Shown: piece by piece, positions 1 through 8,835 of the stretch
How the letters are laid out: every line of letters begins with the position of its first letter
Numbering within the stretch: the first letter of the stretch is position 1
Source of the DNA: JBBQLG01 sp038327655
Lineage (GTDB): Bacteria > Bacteroidota > Bacteroidia > Cytophagales > Spirosomataceae
Direction of reading: 5' to 3'
DNA length: 64,000 nt
Assembly (NCBI GenBank): GCA_038327655.1
Contig: JBBQLG010000003.1
Span: forward strand, 1-64,000
Made by a program: the position numbers and the translations under genes
The notes under the pieces: model-generated
What the model was told of the DNA's origin: nothing
The model's input: the letters and a program-made list of their open reading frames with translations, nothing else
Database searches by the model: none

Positions 1-132
1 TTTCGGACCGAAAGCGGAGCGGGGGTGTATGCCCGAATTTCGGGGTTTGTCTCCACCATGAGAAAGAACGGTCGGAACGCGGTCGATGAATTAGCCAGCG
101 TTCTGGGCGGCAGCTTCCAATGGGCTACCTAA
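1..132 (+). mobile_element. C-terminal end of an IS66-like transposase (partial)
   Basis: An open frame enters from the left edge and stops at 130-132. Its 43 visible residues, with RISGFVSTMRKNGRNAVDEL in the middle, resemble the C-terminal tail of IS66-family transposases (pattern ARI-x-S/T-x(0-2)-RK-x-G-x-N). Most of the gene and the left end of the element lie outside the window. I could not define a terminal inverted repeat in the AT-rich 110 bases that follow. The family call rests on a short tail only. Confidence 0.6.
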
Positions 133-246
133 ATAGTTACTCCGGCTCAATAGGCATTAATCAGGCTTGTAAAAATATTTTTTTAATTCTGTAACATTCC
201 AGACAGGTCCGTATCTAAAAGGCGAACAATCAAAAAAAACAGGAAA

Positions 247-1104
247 ATGAAACTATCTTCACGTAGTACAGCCGCTATTTTAGCCCTCATATTGCTTCTC
301 GCGGATAGAGTTGATGCTCAAAATAATACGTATCCATTTGCTGTCAAAAAAAGCGGACAAGGTGCAAAGTCGATAATTTTTATTCCTGGGTTTGCCAGTT
401 CAGGAGACGTCTGGAATGAAACGAAAGCTACCTTCGAAAATGAATTTACCTGTTACACACTGACCATGGCCGGGTTTGCGGGCATACCACCGCAGCAACA
501 ACCTACCTTTAAAAATTGGGAGAATAGCATTGCCCGGTACATCAAGGATAAGAATATTGAAAAGCCGGTTATTATTGGACATAGTTTGGGTGGCGGTTTG
601 GCCCTGGCCCTGGCATCGGATTATCCGCAACTTATCGATAAAATAGTTGTAGTAGATGCGCTCCCCTGTTTAGCGGCAATGATGAACCCAATGTTTACGG
701 CCGCAGAAAAACCGGACTGTTCGGTCATGGTAAATCAGGTAACTTCGGCCACGCAGGAACAGTTTAATCAGATGCAAAAACAATCCGCGCAGCGACTGGT
801 GGCAGACACAGCCAAACAGAAACTGGTCGTGAGTTGGAGCATGACATCAGACAGAAAGACGTTTGCTGACATGTACTGCGACTTTTCGAATACTGACCTC
901 CGAGAAACGATAAAAAATATTACCTGCCCGGCACTCGTATTGCTGGAAGACTACTTTAAGCAGATGAAATCAACCATTGACGCGCAATATAAACACCTCA
1001 AAACCCGTCATTTAGAGTATGCAGACAAGGGATTGCATTTTATTATGTACGACGACCGTGCCTGGTATCTCAACCAGTTGCATGCTTTCGTAAAGCCGGA
1101 GTAG
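247..1104 (+). CDS. Secreted alpha/beta hydrolase
   Basis: This 285-residue protein has a signal peptide (residues 1-24, cut near VDA|Q) and an alpha/beta-hydrolase fold. An oxyanion-type FIPGFASSG lies at about 45-53 and the nucleophile elbow GHSLGG at 111-116 (Ser113). A likely Asp is near 235 and the catalytic His is in GLHF near 264. The protein should act in the periplasm or be anchored outside; its ester or amide substrate cannot be read from the sequence. Its stop codon is one base before the start of the ECF sigma factor, so the two are almost certainly co-transcribed. This suggests the hydrolase belongs to the same sigma-factor response. Confidence 0.85.
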   Translation: MKLSSRSTAAILALILLLADRVDAQNNTYPFAVKKSGQGAKSIIFIPGFASSGDVWNETKATFENEFTCYTLTMAGFAGIPPQQQPTFKNWENSIARYIKDKNIEKPVIIGHSLGGGLALALASDYPQLIDKIVVVDALPCLAAMMNPMFTAAEKPDCSVMVNQVTSATQEQFNQMQKQSAQRLVADTAKQKLVVSWSMTSDRKTFADMYCDFSNTDLRETIKNITCPALVLLEDYFKQMKSTIDAQYKHLKTRHLEYADKGLHFIMYDDRAWYLNQLHAFVKPE

Positions 1105-1105
1105 T

Positions 1106-1579
1106 ATGGTGTTTGAAGACATATATAAGGAATATTGGCAGAAAGTATTTCGCCTTTGCATGGGCTATACCAACGAGTATGAGCTGGCACAGGACATGGC
1201 TCAGGAAACATTCATCATCGTGTGGCAACAATTACCAAAATTCAGAAATGAATCGAGTATTGGAACCTGGCTCTTTCGCATCGCAACCAATAGCTGTTTA
1301 CGGCAAATCGAAAAGCAAAGTCGCTATCCGAAGACAGAAATGCCCACAAATTTAGCGGAAGAACAACAAGTTAGTCAGGAGCCACAGTTTCAGCTGCTCT
1401 ACAAGTTTATTTCTGAACTGCCTGAAGCGGACCGCATCATCATTTCGCTGGAACTGGAAGATGTCAGGCAATCAGACATAGCCCACATAGTGGGGCTTTC
1501 AGAAGCTAATGTCCGGGTGAAAATTCATAGAATAAAAGATAAATTAACGCAAAAATTTAAAGAACATGGACTCGGGTAA
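1106..1579 (+). CDS. ECF-type RNA polymerase sigma factor
   Basis: The product is 157 residues, the usual size of an ECF (sigma-70 group 4) factor. Region 2 spans about residues 10-65 (LAQDMAQETFIIVWQQL then the WLFRIATN recognition segment). Region 4 at about 100-150 has the helix-turn-helix DIAHIVGLSEANVRVKIHRI. It follows the hydrolase after one base and overlaps the next membrane protein gene by 14 bases. That arrangement is typical of Bacteroidota sigma factors with a membrane regulator. The controlled promoter is unknown, though autoregulation of the operon would be usual. Confidence 0.92.
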   Translation: MVFEDIYKEYWQKVFRLCMGYTNEYELAQDMAQETFIIVWQQLPKFRNESSIGTWLFRIATNSCLRQIEKQSRYPKTEMPTNLAEEQQVSQEPQFQLLYKFISELPEADRIIISLELEDVRQSDIAHIVGLSEANVRVKIHRIKDKLTQKFKEHGLG

Positions 1580-2162
1580 TATTAATTTTAAAGCACTGTG
1601 GTCGGCTCAGAAAATAGAACAGCCGACCCTACAGAATTTGCGCGTAAGACTGGATGATTTTAAAAAATCGAACAGAAAAAAAATCATTATTACTAACTCA
1701 CTCTTGAGTGCTACCGCCTTATTTATACTCTTCATCTGGGTATATTATCAGCCTCAACTGATAACAACTAAAATAGGAATTGTTTTAATTATTCTGGCTA
1801 TTGCTATTTTTATAATCTCCTCGAGTCAAAATCTGAATGTGTTAACAAGAATAAACGAAGCGGAAAATAATCAGCAATATTTGAAAAATCTTTTGGTGCT
1901 CAAAGAAAGGCAGCACTTTATGCACACGACCATGCTGAATGCCTATTTCAGTATCCTTTCGGCAGGCCTTGCGCTCTACATGTATGAATACACGTCGCGA
2001 ATGGCAATCCACTGGGCATTAGTAGCTTATGTACTTACAGGGAGCTGGATTTCAGTTAATTGGTTTTACCTGCGACCAAGGCAGATCAGGAAGGAGCGGT
2101 CGAAAACGGACGATATAATCAGCAGATTCGAGACGATACAAGCACAGTTAAACCAGGAATAA
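1566..2162 (+). CDS. Four-helix membrane protein coupled to the ECF sigma factor
   Basis: This 198-residue protein has a soluble N-terminus of about 38 residues containing FKALWSAQK, followed by two hydrophobic helices (about 41-61 and 67-87). A charged linker of about 35 residues follows, then two more helices (about 122-166) and a charged tail. It has no zinc-binding anti-sigma motif that I can see. It overlaps the sigma factor gene by 14 bases, so translation is coupled. By position and architecture it is a candidate membrane anchor or anti-sigma partner, but this is inference. No catalytic motif is visible. Confidence 0.7.
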   Translation: MDSGNINFKALWSAQKIEQPTLQNLRVRLDDFKKSNRKKIIITNSLLSATALFILFIWVYYQPQLITTKIGIVLIILAIAIFIISSSQNLNVLTRINEAENNQQYLKNLLVLKERQHFMHTTMLNAYFSILSAGLALYMYEYTSRMAIHWALVAYVLTGSWISVNWFYLRPRQIRKERSKTDDIISRFETIQAQLNQE

Positions 2163-2477
2163 ACAGCCGTAGCAACTACCGATGAAATATAACCGCCAGC
2201 TCTGTCAGCGTTTTGGCATGTTTTTACCCCGGCAGACTTTACCCCGGCTTGGTTAGTCATTAGCAGGGAGCCATGAAGAAATGACTTTTCGGTTGAGAGA
2301 AGCGGTAAATGGATGACCAGTACCGTCCAGATGACTCCCAATCGAAACAGGACGGAATCCGATTGGCAGAGTCACTGAGGCTGCTACACGTTCGGTTATT
2401 ATTGATACCTATTCCAACCGGGTTCGCGTCCTGGATAGCCATTGAGCACATCGTTCAAATACGGTGTGCTGGCTTAA
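2163..2477. other. Intergenic stretch without a recognisable gene
   Basis: About 315 bases lie between the convergent membrane protein gene and the first leftward glycosyltransferase gene. Short open frames exist on both strands, but none resembles a known protein, and no tRNA or clear terminator hairpin is visible. It marks the left border of the arsenic island. Confidence 0.5.
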
Positions 2478-3836
2478 TCACTGAATTGTACGCACGTTGA
2501 TTATACGCTCCCAGACCGCAAAGCCTGCAAATAATACATACTCTACCAAGATCAACCAATTATTCTCCCCGTAAGGCCTTGCCTGATAAGCACTGTAGGA
2601 TAGCCACACCACGCCTGCCCATAGTAATGGGTAACGCGCTTGCGTAAACACCGTCCCGGCCACCAGCGAAGTAATATACCAGGGGTGTACGGTGGTCGTC
2701 AGCAGGAAATACAGGGTAAGTGTCAATACCACCACCCGCCCCGGTTGCGAGTGTCCCCACCGCCATGCCAGCCCGCCCGCACCAAGCAGCGTCAGTACCG
2801 ATAGACCAACGCCCGTCGCAGTGCTGGTGTTGGAGCCGGTAAGCCAGTGTCCTGTCGCCCGAACGAGGGGATAGATACTGGCGTTGAAACCAAACGTATG
2901 CATGTAAAGCCCTAAACTGCTGCCGATGTTGCGGATCAGATCACCGGTAACGAAGGGCAGAAACAGCAACACAGTAAACAAACCGGTTAGCCCGGTATAG
3001 CGCACGCCCCGACGCCAGCCAAGGTGAACCAGTAGCAGGGGGAATAAGATCACCGGGAGGAATTTGGTGCCAATGGCCAGTGCCAATGCTCCCGCCGACA
3101 GGACAAACCAGTCGCGCTGCCAAAGCCAGACGGCCAGTAGTACGAAGAAGATCATGATTGCTTCGCCGTGGAGGTTGCCCGTTAACTCCAGAATAACCAA
3201 GGGGTTCAGCGCATACAGCAGGGCCAGATTTGGGTTTCGGTTGGCCCGCTGCAACAACTTGACCATCAGCCAGACCGTTCCGCCTTCGGCCAGCAGAATC
3301 GGCACCCGAAGGGCGATTACATTCCCCAAAATACTATCGGGCGACAGCCAGGCCGCCAGTCCAAACAACGCTTGACTAACAGGGGGATAGACCGTGAAAT
3401 AGTGGGGTGAGTTCAGCGACTGAAAAAGCGCAGCGGACAGGTTGGCATCGGTGGCGACGAGCGTACCCAGTAGCCGGGCGGGCAAGTACAGATACGGGTT
3501 ATAGCCATGTGCGAGCAGCCGACCATCCCAGATAAAGCGGGCATAATCGTCGGACAACTGTGGCATCGTCCCCAGTAGCAACAGCCGAAACAGGATGGCT
3601 GCGCGGAACAGAAACCAGTCCGGCCGGGCAGAGGATAGCCTTTTGTCCGGCCTCGACAACATCGGCCAAAGCTGCCACCCGTACCCGATACATAGCCATC
3701 CATACAGGCTTATTTCGTAGCCAAACGCCGATCGCGGCACCTCATACCCCAGCAATCCATACGCTGCGATGGAAACCGCCAGCCAGCCAATACGTCCCCA
3801 CGTACCCTGGTAGCGGGACATCGTTAGTCCGCCCAT
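2478..3836 (-). CDS. GT-C type integral membrane glycosyltransferase (DUF2029/GT87-like)
   Basis: The 452-residue product is almost all membrane: ten or more hydrophobic helices. A first extracytoplasmic loop holds the acidic motif SDDYARFIWDGRLLAHGYNP (about residues 98-117). This is the layout of polyprenyl-phosphate-sugar dependent GT-C mannosyl or glucosyltransferases (DUF2029/GT87). The first ATG overlaps the upstream gene by 13 bases; a second in-frame ATG at 3821 sits two bases after the upstream stop and is equally plausible. It is the last gene of a leftward operon with three other transferases, so a role in adding a sugar from a lipid carrier during arsenosugar or arsenolipid synthesis is inferred. 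Confidence 0.75.
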   Translation of the reverse strand: MGGLTMSRYQGTWGRIGWLAVSIAAYGLLGYEVPRSAFGYEISLYGWLCIGYGWQLWPMLSRPDKRLSSARPDWFLFRAAILFRLLLLGTMPQLSDDYARFIWDGRLLAHGYNPYLYLPARLLGTLVATDANLSAALFQSLNSPHYFTVYPPVSQALFGLAAWLSPDSILGNVIALRVPILLAEGGTVWLMVKLLQRANRNPNLALLYALNPLVILELTGNLHGEAIMIFFVLLAVWLWQRDWFVLSAGALALAIGTKFLPVILFPLLLVHLGWRRGVRYTGLTGLFTVLLFLPFVTGDLIRNIGSSLGLYMHTFGFNASIYPLVRATGHWLTGSNTSTATGVGLSVLTLLGAGGLAWRWGHSQPGRVVVLTLTLYFLLTTTVHPWYITSLVAGTVFTQARYPLLWAGVVWLSYSAYQARPYGENNWLILVEYVLFAGFAVWERIINVRTIQ

Positions 3837-5404
3837 GATGCTGTCCGGCTATCCGTATAAACGGCCAGTGCAGGTGCTTCCTCCGCGAAGGTAAAATTGG
3901 GAGCCTTTTGCGGAGGACCAGGTAACCGGGGCCGGGCCGACTGCACCAGCGAATAGCCAACGACCAGACCATAACCCGTAACGAGCAGTGTATGCAGGGG
4001 CAGTGCTCCGTAGTGTTGCCAATACAGATCCAGCCCCATACCGATCAGGAAATAAAGCAGCAGTACTCCTTCGGCCCAGATAATGCCCGGTAATCGTTGC
4101 TGGTGGTACACATTTGTTCGCCAGTCAGAACCGGTCAGGTCGAATTTGGGGGTACGCACGAAGGGCGTTTTCCGGCCCAGATAGCCGTCTACCACGGCGA
4201 CCGTATTGTACAGCGACAGACCCAGCATGAGTGTGGGGTACAAAAAGAACAGCCGTAAAAAGTGCAGCAACCGCTTTATCCACCCAGAATTATTCCCGGC
4301 CTGAACCTGCCAAAAGGGGATGCCGTACAGCAATATCATGATGAAGAGGTTGACCTGTAGCAGATTACGTAACCCATAGGACCAACCCCCGGCAGGCGAC
4401 GGCATAGCCGCCATGGGTACACTCAATACTGACAGCAGCAGCAACAAACCAAACATCGAACTACTCAACAGGTGGAGCAGGCCGTGCATTTTAGCCGATA
4501 AAGACACTTTCGGGCTGGCCAACAGGGGCCGGGCCAGTTTACGAACGCACTCGGCGGCTCCTTTCATCCAGCGGTATTGCTGCGAACGAAGCGCAGCCAT
4601 CGTTACGGGCAGTTCGCCGGGTGAGCCAACGTCTTCGCGGTACACAAACCGCCACCCCCGAAGCTGGGCACGGTAACTCAAATCAAGGTCTTCGGTGAGG
4701 GTATCGGGTTGCCAGCCGCCCGCGTCGAGGATGGTTGCTTTGCGCCAGATACCGCCCGTACCATTGAAGTTGATGAGCAGACCGGTGGCGTTACGTCCCC
4801 GCTGCTCCACAAAAAAATGAGCGTCTAAGCCAAACCCCTGGATCTGCGTGAGTAAAGAATAATTCCGGTTGAGGTACGTCCAGCGGGTTTGTACAGCCCC
4901 AATATGGGGGTCGAGGAAATGCGGTACGGTTTGGTACAGAAAATCGGTGGGCGGCACAAAGTCAGCGTCGAAAATAGCCACAAAATCACCCGTTGCGCTG
5001 GTGAGGCCCTGCGCTAAGGCCCCTGCTTTGTATCCCGCCCGGTTGCTGCGCCGTATGTGCTGGATGGCTACTCCCCGCTGCTGATGGTAAGCCACCCGCG
5101 CGGCAATAAGGGCCACGGATTCATCGGTCGAGTCGTCCAGCACCTGAATCTGGAGTTTGTCGGCGGGGTACTGTAGGGCGGCTACCGCGTCGATGAGCCG
5201 TTCGACCACGTAGCGTTCGTTGTAAACCGGCAACTGCACCGTCACCGATGGCCAGTCTACCGGAACGGCGGGAGCCAACATCCGTTCCGGCTTACCTCGT
5301 CGGCGGGCGGCTATGTACCTGACAATCAGGCTTAGCTGCCCCAGGTTGTAGGTAAACAGCAGCACGATCAGCAGGTTGTATAAAACAATCAGGGCTATTG
5401 CCAT
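3824..5404 (-). CDS. Processive family 2 glycosyltransferase (cellulose/mannan synthase-like)
   Basis: In 526 residues this protein has one N-terminal membrane helix and a cytoplasmic GT2 domain with all hallmark motifs. These are VLDDSTDES (UDP-binding Asp), IFDADFVPP (DxD), TEDLDLSYR (TED, catalytic base) and QQYRWMKG (QxxRW). Four or five C-terminal helices follow. The complete motif set and tail helices match beta-glycan synthases of the CESA/CslA type. It lies 22 bases after the preceding GT2 gene and overlaps the following membrane transferase. Either it makes a polysaccharide, or it has been recruited to glycosylate an arsenosugar lipid; the operon favours the second but does not prove it. 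Confidence 0.85.
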   Translation of the reverse strand: MAIALIVLYNLLIVLLFTYNLGQLSLIVRYIAARRRGKPERMLAPAVPVDWPSVTVQLPVYNERYVVERLIDAVAALQYPADKLQIQVLDDSTDESVALIAARVAYHQQRGVAIQHIRRSNRAGYKAGALAQGLTSATGDFVAIFDADFVPPTDFLYQTVPHFLDPHIGAVQTRWTYLNRNYSLLTQIQGFGLDAHFFVEQRGRNATGLLINFNGTGGIWRKATILDAGGWQPDTLTEDLDLSYRAQLRGWRFVYREDVGSPGELPVTMAALRSQQYRWMKGAAECVRKLARPLLASPKVSLSAKMHGLLHLLSSSMFGLLLLLSVLSVPMAAMPSPAGGWSYGLRNLLQVNLFIMILLYGIPFWQVQAGNNSGWIKRLLHFLRLFFLYPTLMLGLSLYNTVAVVDGYLGRKTPFVRTPKFDLTGSDWRTNVYHQQRLPGIIWAEGVLLLYFLIGMGLDLYWQHYGALPLHTLLVTGYGLVVGYSLVQSARPRLPGPPQKAPNFTFAEEAPALAVYTDSRTASWAD

Positions 5405-5426
5405 TGGGGTAATGGGTTTGGCTGCC

Positions 5427-6119
5427 TCAGCGGTACCGGAATATAGTGGTGATGATTTTATACCCGGCCAAAACCGTGCCGCGCACCGTACCGGAAATCT
5501 TCGAGTGGCCGATTCGTTGCCGGTAGCTCACCGGCACCTCCGTGGCCGAGAAGCCCAGTTTGGCGGCTTTAAGTTGCATTTCTACCGTCCAGCCGTAGGT
5601 CGTATCCTGCATATCGAGGGCCAGCAGGGCATCGAACCGGATGGCCCGAAACGGTCCAAGATCGGTGTACTGTACCCCGTACAGCCTGCGCAATAACCGG
5701 GTCGCCAGCCAGTTGCCAAAAAGCTGCTGGGGGGTCATGGAGCCGCGCTGCCGGTTGCCCAACGCCCGCGACCCAATCACCAGATCAACGCCCTGCTCCA
5801 CAATGGGGGCAATAAGCCGGGGCATTTCGGCCGGAAAATCCGAGTAATCAGCATCCAGAAACACCACAATGTCGGGTGGCGGCTGTAGCGTCCGGGCGTA
5901 GGCAATGCCCCGCAGACACGCCCGGCCATAGCCCGGAATCGGTTCGTCCAGCACGGTAGCGCCAGCGCGCACTGCTTCCACGGCAGTCTGGTCGTTGGAG
6001 TTATTGTTCACCACGATCACTTCCCGCACCAGCCCGGCCGGGATTTCCCGCACCACCCGGCCAACCGAGTTCTCTTCGTTAAACGCCGGAATAATCACCA
6101 CAACACTGGGCTTGCTCAT
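5427..6119 (-). CDS. Dolichyl-phosphate-mannose-synthase-like family 2 glycosyltransferase
   Basis: A single GT2 domain of about 230 residues starts with VVIIPAFNEENSVGRVV, has the DxD-type FLDADYSD, then IGSRALG and a C-terminal TVEMQLKAA segment. This matches polyprenyl-phosphate mannosyl/glucosyl synthases without membrane helices. I prefer the ATG at 6119, which overlaps the upstream stop as ATGA; an upstream in-frame ATG would add 12 residues. A soluble enzyme of this type could charge a lipid carrier with a sugar, and the GT-C protein two genes downstream could then use it. Confidence 0.82.
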   Translation of the reverse strand: MSKPSVVVIIPAFNEENSVGRVVREIPAGLVREVIVVNNNSNDQTAVEAVRAGATVLDEPIPGYGRACLRGIAYARTLQPPPDIVVFLDADYSDFPAEMPRLIAPIVEQGVDLVIGSRALGNRQRGSMTPQQLFGNWLATRLLRRLYGVQYTDLGPFRAIRFDALLALDMQDTTYGWTVEMQLKAAKLGFSATEVPVSYRQRIGHSKISGTVRGTVLAGYKIITTIFRYR

Positions 6120-6757
6120 AGTTGCCGGGCCGGGTGCTGCGCGTAATCCGGCCACTCATCAATGTCGGTCAATTCGTCCAGCAGGGTGTACCTCAACCCG
6201 TTTTGGTGGATGATCGCTTGGGTACGTTCACGTAATATCGGCTGGCTCCAGGGCATATCGTCGGCGAACAGAGCGGGCTGCAACTGGTTCATACCCAACA
6301 GGTAGTACCCGCCGTCGGTCGCCGGACCTATTACAACGTCCGCCGTTTCGAGGGCCGTAAAAGACTGCTCTAAGTGATCGGCAGTGAGGTCCAGACAGTC
6401 GCTGCCGATGATGACTACCTGCCCGGCCCGGAAGTCCGTATCCCCCGCGTCGAACTGCTCCCGAAAAGCCGTCAGCATTCGGTGGCCGAGGTCATTGGCT
6501 ACAGCCGGGTTGCCCGTCTGGAGGTGTTTTCCGAAACCATTCCAGCCGTCGTCGGGATTGATGAAGTCGCCGTAGTACACCAAAATCTGGCGGGCCGGGT
6601 TCGCTGCGCCGAAGGTTCGGACAAGTTGTTGGGTGTACGCCAGCAGGTGGCGGTACACGGCAACGGCGGTATCGTGGCCCATGACCCGGCCAATGCGGGT
6701 TTTAACCTGACCGGAAACGGGGTTTTTAACAAAAACAATCAGGTGCTGTGGGGTCAT
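6116..6757 (-). CDS. TIGR04282-type arsenosugar-associated transferase (DUF2064)
   Basis: The 213-residue protein opens with LIVFVKNPVSGQVKTRIG, a nucleotidyltransferase-like signature. It also carries IIGSDCLDLTADHLEQ and GPATDGGYYLLGM, the conserved blocks of DUF2064/TIGR04282. Members of this family travel with the radical SAM enzyme ArsS and are named as arsenosugar-biosynthesis glycosyltransferases. It is the first gene of a four-gene leftward operon and is divergent from the purine nucleoside phosphorylase gene, with 72 bases between the two starts. The exact sugar donor and acceptor are not known from sequence. Confidence 0.85.
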   Translation of the reverse strand: MTPQHLIVFVKNPVSGQVKTRIGRVMGHDTAVAVYRHLLAYTQQLVRTFGAANPARQILVYYGDFINPDDGWNGFGKHLQTGNPAVANDLGHRMLTAFREQFDAGDTDFRAGQVVIIGSDCLDLTADHLEQSFTALETADVVIGPATDGGYYLLGMNQLQPALFADDMPWSQPILRERTQAIIHQNGLRYTLLDELTDIDEWPDYAQHPARQL

Positions 6758-6829
6758 GCAGATTTTCTTATCCTTCGATTAACCAAAACCGGAACCGCCC
6801 GGTTTACTTTGCTTAAAACATCCCCCCAT

Positions 6830-7645
6830 ATGCTTGAGCAAATTCAGGAAACGACCCGTTTTATCCAGTCCAAAATCCAGCTAAAACCAACCATCGGCAT
6901 TATTCTGGGTACCGGCCTGGGGGCATTAGCCAACGAAATTACCGTTGAGACGACAATTCCCTACGAAACAATTCCCCACTTTCCGGTATCGACGGTGGAG
7001 TACCACGCCGGTAAACTGATTTTCGGTACCCTGAGCGGTAAACCCGTTGTGGTGATGCAGGGCCGGTTTCACTTTTACGAGGGGTACACCATGCCGCAGA
7101 TCACGTTTCCGGTGCGGGTGATGCAGCAACTCGGCATAAAAACGCTGCTCGTTTCCAATGCAGCCGGGGGACTGAACCCTGATTTTGCGACGGCCGATCT
7201 GATGGTGATCGACGATCACATTAGCCTGTTACTGCCCCAGAATCCCCTTACTGGCCCCCACGACCCGCAATTTGGCGACCGGTGGCCCGATATGAGCGAA
7301 CCCTACCGCAAAACCCTCATCGACCAGGCGTTTGCGTTGGCCCCGGAATTAGGCATTTCGCTCAGGCGGGGTGTTTACGTCAGCGTGACCGGTCCCCAAC
7401 TCGAAACCCGCGCCGAATACCGGATGCTGCGGCAGTGGGGTGCTGATGCGGTGGGAATGTCGACCGTGCCGGAGGTAATGGTGGCCCATCAGATGGGTAT
7501 GGCCGTGTTTGGCGTGTCCGTCATCACGGATATGTGCTTGCCCGACACCCTCGAAAAAGCCGACATCGGCAAAATCATTGCAGCCGCCGGCGTCGCCGAA
7601 CCCAAACTCACCGCTCTGATACGGGCGATGGTTGGGCAACTCTGA
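6830..7645 (+). CDS. Purine nucleoside phosphorylase
   Basis: The start is the ATG at 6830, giving 271 residues, the size of trimeric PNPs; the open frame continues far upstream but only antisense to the neighbouring gene. Family blocks are GIILGTGLG, the phosphate-binding QGRFHFYEGY, VSNAAGGLN and the purine-pocket region MSTVPEVMVAHQ. The enzyme cleaves purine nucleosides with phosphate. In arsenosugar clusters it could remove adenine from the 5'-deoxy-5'-dimethylarsinoyl-adenosine made by ArsS. It ends two bases from the convergent arsS stop. A TTTACTTTGC element about 20-30 bases upstream could be its promoter. Confidence 0.93.
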   Translation: MLEQIQETTRFIQSKIQLKPTIGIILGTGLGALANEITVETTIPYETIPHFPVSTVEYHAGKLIFGTLSGKPVVVMQGRFHFYEGYTMPQITFPVRVMQQLGIKTLLVSNAAGGLNPDFATADLMVIDDHISLLLPQNPLTGPHDPQFGDRWPDMSEPYRKTLIDQAFALAPELGISLRRGVYVSVTGPQLETRAEYRMLRQWGADAVGMSTVPEVMVAHQMGMAVFGVSVITDMCLPDTLEKADIGKIIAAAGVAEPKLTALIRAMVGQL

Positions 7646-7647
7646 CA

Positions 7648-8694
7648 TCAGGCTACCGTACCGCCACAACTCGATCCGGCTCCGGCGGTGCAACCAAAAC
7701 AGTGCTGATTGATAACGACCGACCGCTGATTAAGAACCGCCAGGTCGAAATCGCGGATGTGCTGCACCGGGCTGGCCACGTACAAATCAAGCATCTGGTT
7801 GAAATCACAGTCGTACAACCCGCCGTCCCAACCGACGGACAGCGTTGTGCGGCACATGACGCCCGCTGCCGCTGCCGGATTGAAGGCATTAACGAGCTTC
7901 TCCATGTAGCCATCATAGTTTTTGGACGCAATCAGGTAGTCTAAATACCGGCTGACGGGGATGTTGGTGATGGCGAACAAATCGTTGAACGTCACGCCAA
8001 ACTCGTCGTACAGCACCCGCGCAAACTGCTTTTTTAAACTCTCCTGCGACGCGGGCAGAAACGCGCCGTTGGGGTTATACACCAGATTCAGCGTCAGGCC
8101 GGAGCCGGGTTGCCCGTAGCCAACGGCGTTGAGCATCTTCAACGCTCTGATCGAATCGGCAAAGACACCCTGCCCGCGCTGTCGGTCGGTCTTGTCGGCG
8201 TTATAGAACGGCAGCGAACTGACCACTTCTACTTCGTGCGTTTTAAAAAAGTCGGGCAGGTCGTGGTATTTGGGGTTGGCCACGATGATGGTCAGGTTGC
8301 AGCGTACCAGCACTTTACGGCCTAATTTGCGGATTTCCTCTACGAACCACCGAAAATCCGGGTTCATTTCGGGTGCCCCGCCGGTGAGATCGACCATCGG
8401 GATGTCCGTTTTGGCCAGCGCGTCGAGACAGAATTGCATCGTGTCGCGGGTCATGATTTCCTTCCGATCCGGTCCGGCATCCACGTGGCAATGCTTGCAA
8501 ACCTGATTACACATCTTGCCGACGTTAATCTGCAATACGGCCGGGCTGAACACCGTCAGGGGCAGTAGCCCGGCCGTTTGCAGCTTTTCGTGAAATCGCG
8601 GCAGTCGCCCGGCACCGGTTGGGTCGCCGTGCAGGGTCTGCAACTGCGTGGCCGAGTCGGCTAAGTGATGCCCGGAGGCTTTGAGGCTTTTCAT
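7648..8694 (-). CDS. arsS: Radical SAM arsenosugar biosynthesis protein ArsS
   Basis: The 348-residue protein carries the radical SAM cluster motif CxxxCxxC at Cys62, Cys66 and Cys69, inside a Cys/His-rich stretch. A GGAPEMNP motif and a C-terminal DUF3641 domain with Cys-rich ends (CRTT...DCDF and HCFGCTAGAGSSCGG) follow. This is the ArsS/rSAM-SeCys architecture. ArsS joins the 5'-deoxyadenosyl group of SAM to dimethylarsenic, giving the precursor of oxo-arsenosugars. It is transcribed leftward after the peroxidase-like gene and faces the nucleoside phosphorylase. The last residues use ordinary Cys; I see no UGA read as selenocysteine. Confidence 0.92.
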   Translation of the reverse strand: MKSLKASGHHLADSATQLQTLHGDPTGAGRLPRFHEKLQTAGLLPLTVFSPAVLQINVGKMCNQVCKHCHVDAGPDRKEIMTRDTMQFCLDALAKTDIPMVDLTGGAPEMNPDFRWFVEEIRKLGRKVLVRCNLTIIVANPKYHDLPDFFKTHEVEVVSSLPFYNADKTDRQRGQGVFADSIRALKMLNAVGYGQPGSGLTLNLVYNPNGAFLPASQESLKKQFARVLYDEFGVTFNDLFAITNIPVSRYLDYLIASKNYDGYMEKLVNAFNPAAAAGVMCRTTLSVGWDGGLYDCDFNQMLDLYVASPVQHIRDFDLAVLNQRSVVINQHCFGCTAGAGSSCGGTVA

Positions 8695-8710
8695 TTCTGG
8701 AATGATTGAC

Positions 8711-8828
8711 GGATTGAATGGTTGATTGATTGAATGGAGTGGTCAGTCTTGTACAACTTTCCTGACTGAGTCGATAGGGCCATTAGACAAGATTGCCTAC
8801 TCCATTCAATCATTCAACAATTCAATCC
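8711..8828. repeat. Long imperfect inverted repeat between arsS and the peroxidase-like gene
   Basis: Arms 8711-8740 and 8799-8828 are reverse complements over 30 bases with two mismatches, built from repeated ATTGAATG words. Weaker pairing continues inwards. The element fills almost the whole gap between two co-oriented genes, so it would form a large stem in the mRNA. It could be a small palindromic repeat (REP or MITE-like) or an attenuator or processing site. Confidence 0.75.
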
Positions 8829-8835
8829 CTCAACC

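Noticed and set aside
6374..6829. Long upstream extension of the nucleoside phosphorylase frame
   Set aside because: It runs antisense through the TIGR04282-type gene and has no family similarity; the PNP family start fits the ATG at 6830.
7648..7700. Selenocysteine codon at the C-terminus of ArsS
   Set aside because: All expected positions are ordinary Cys codons and the frame ends at a normal stop.
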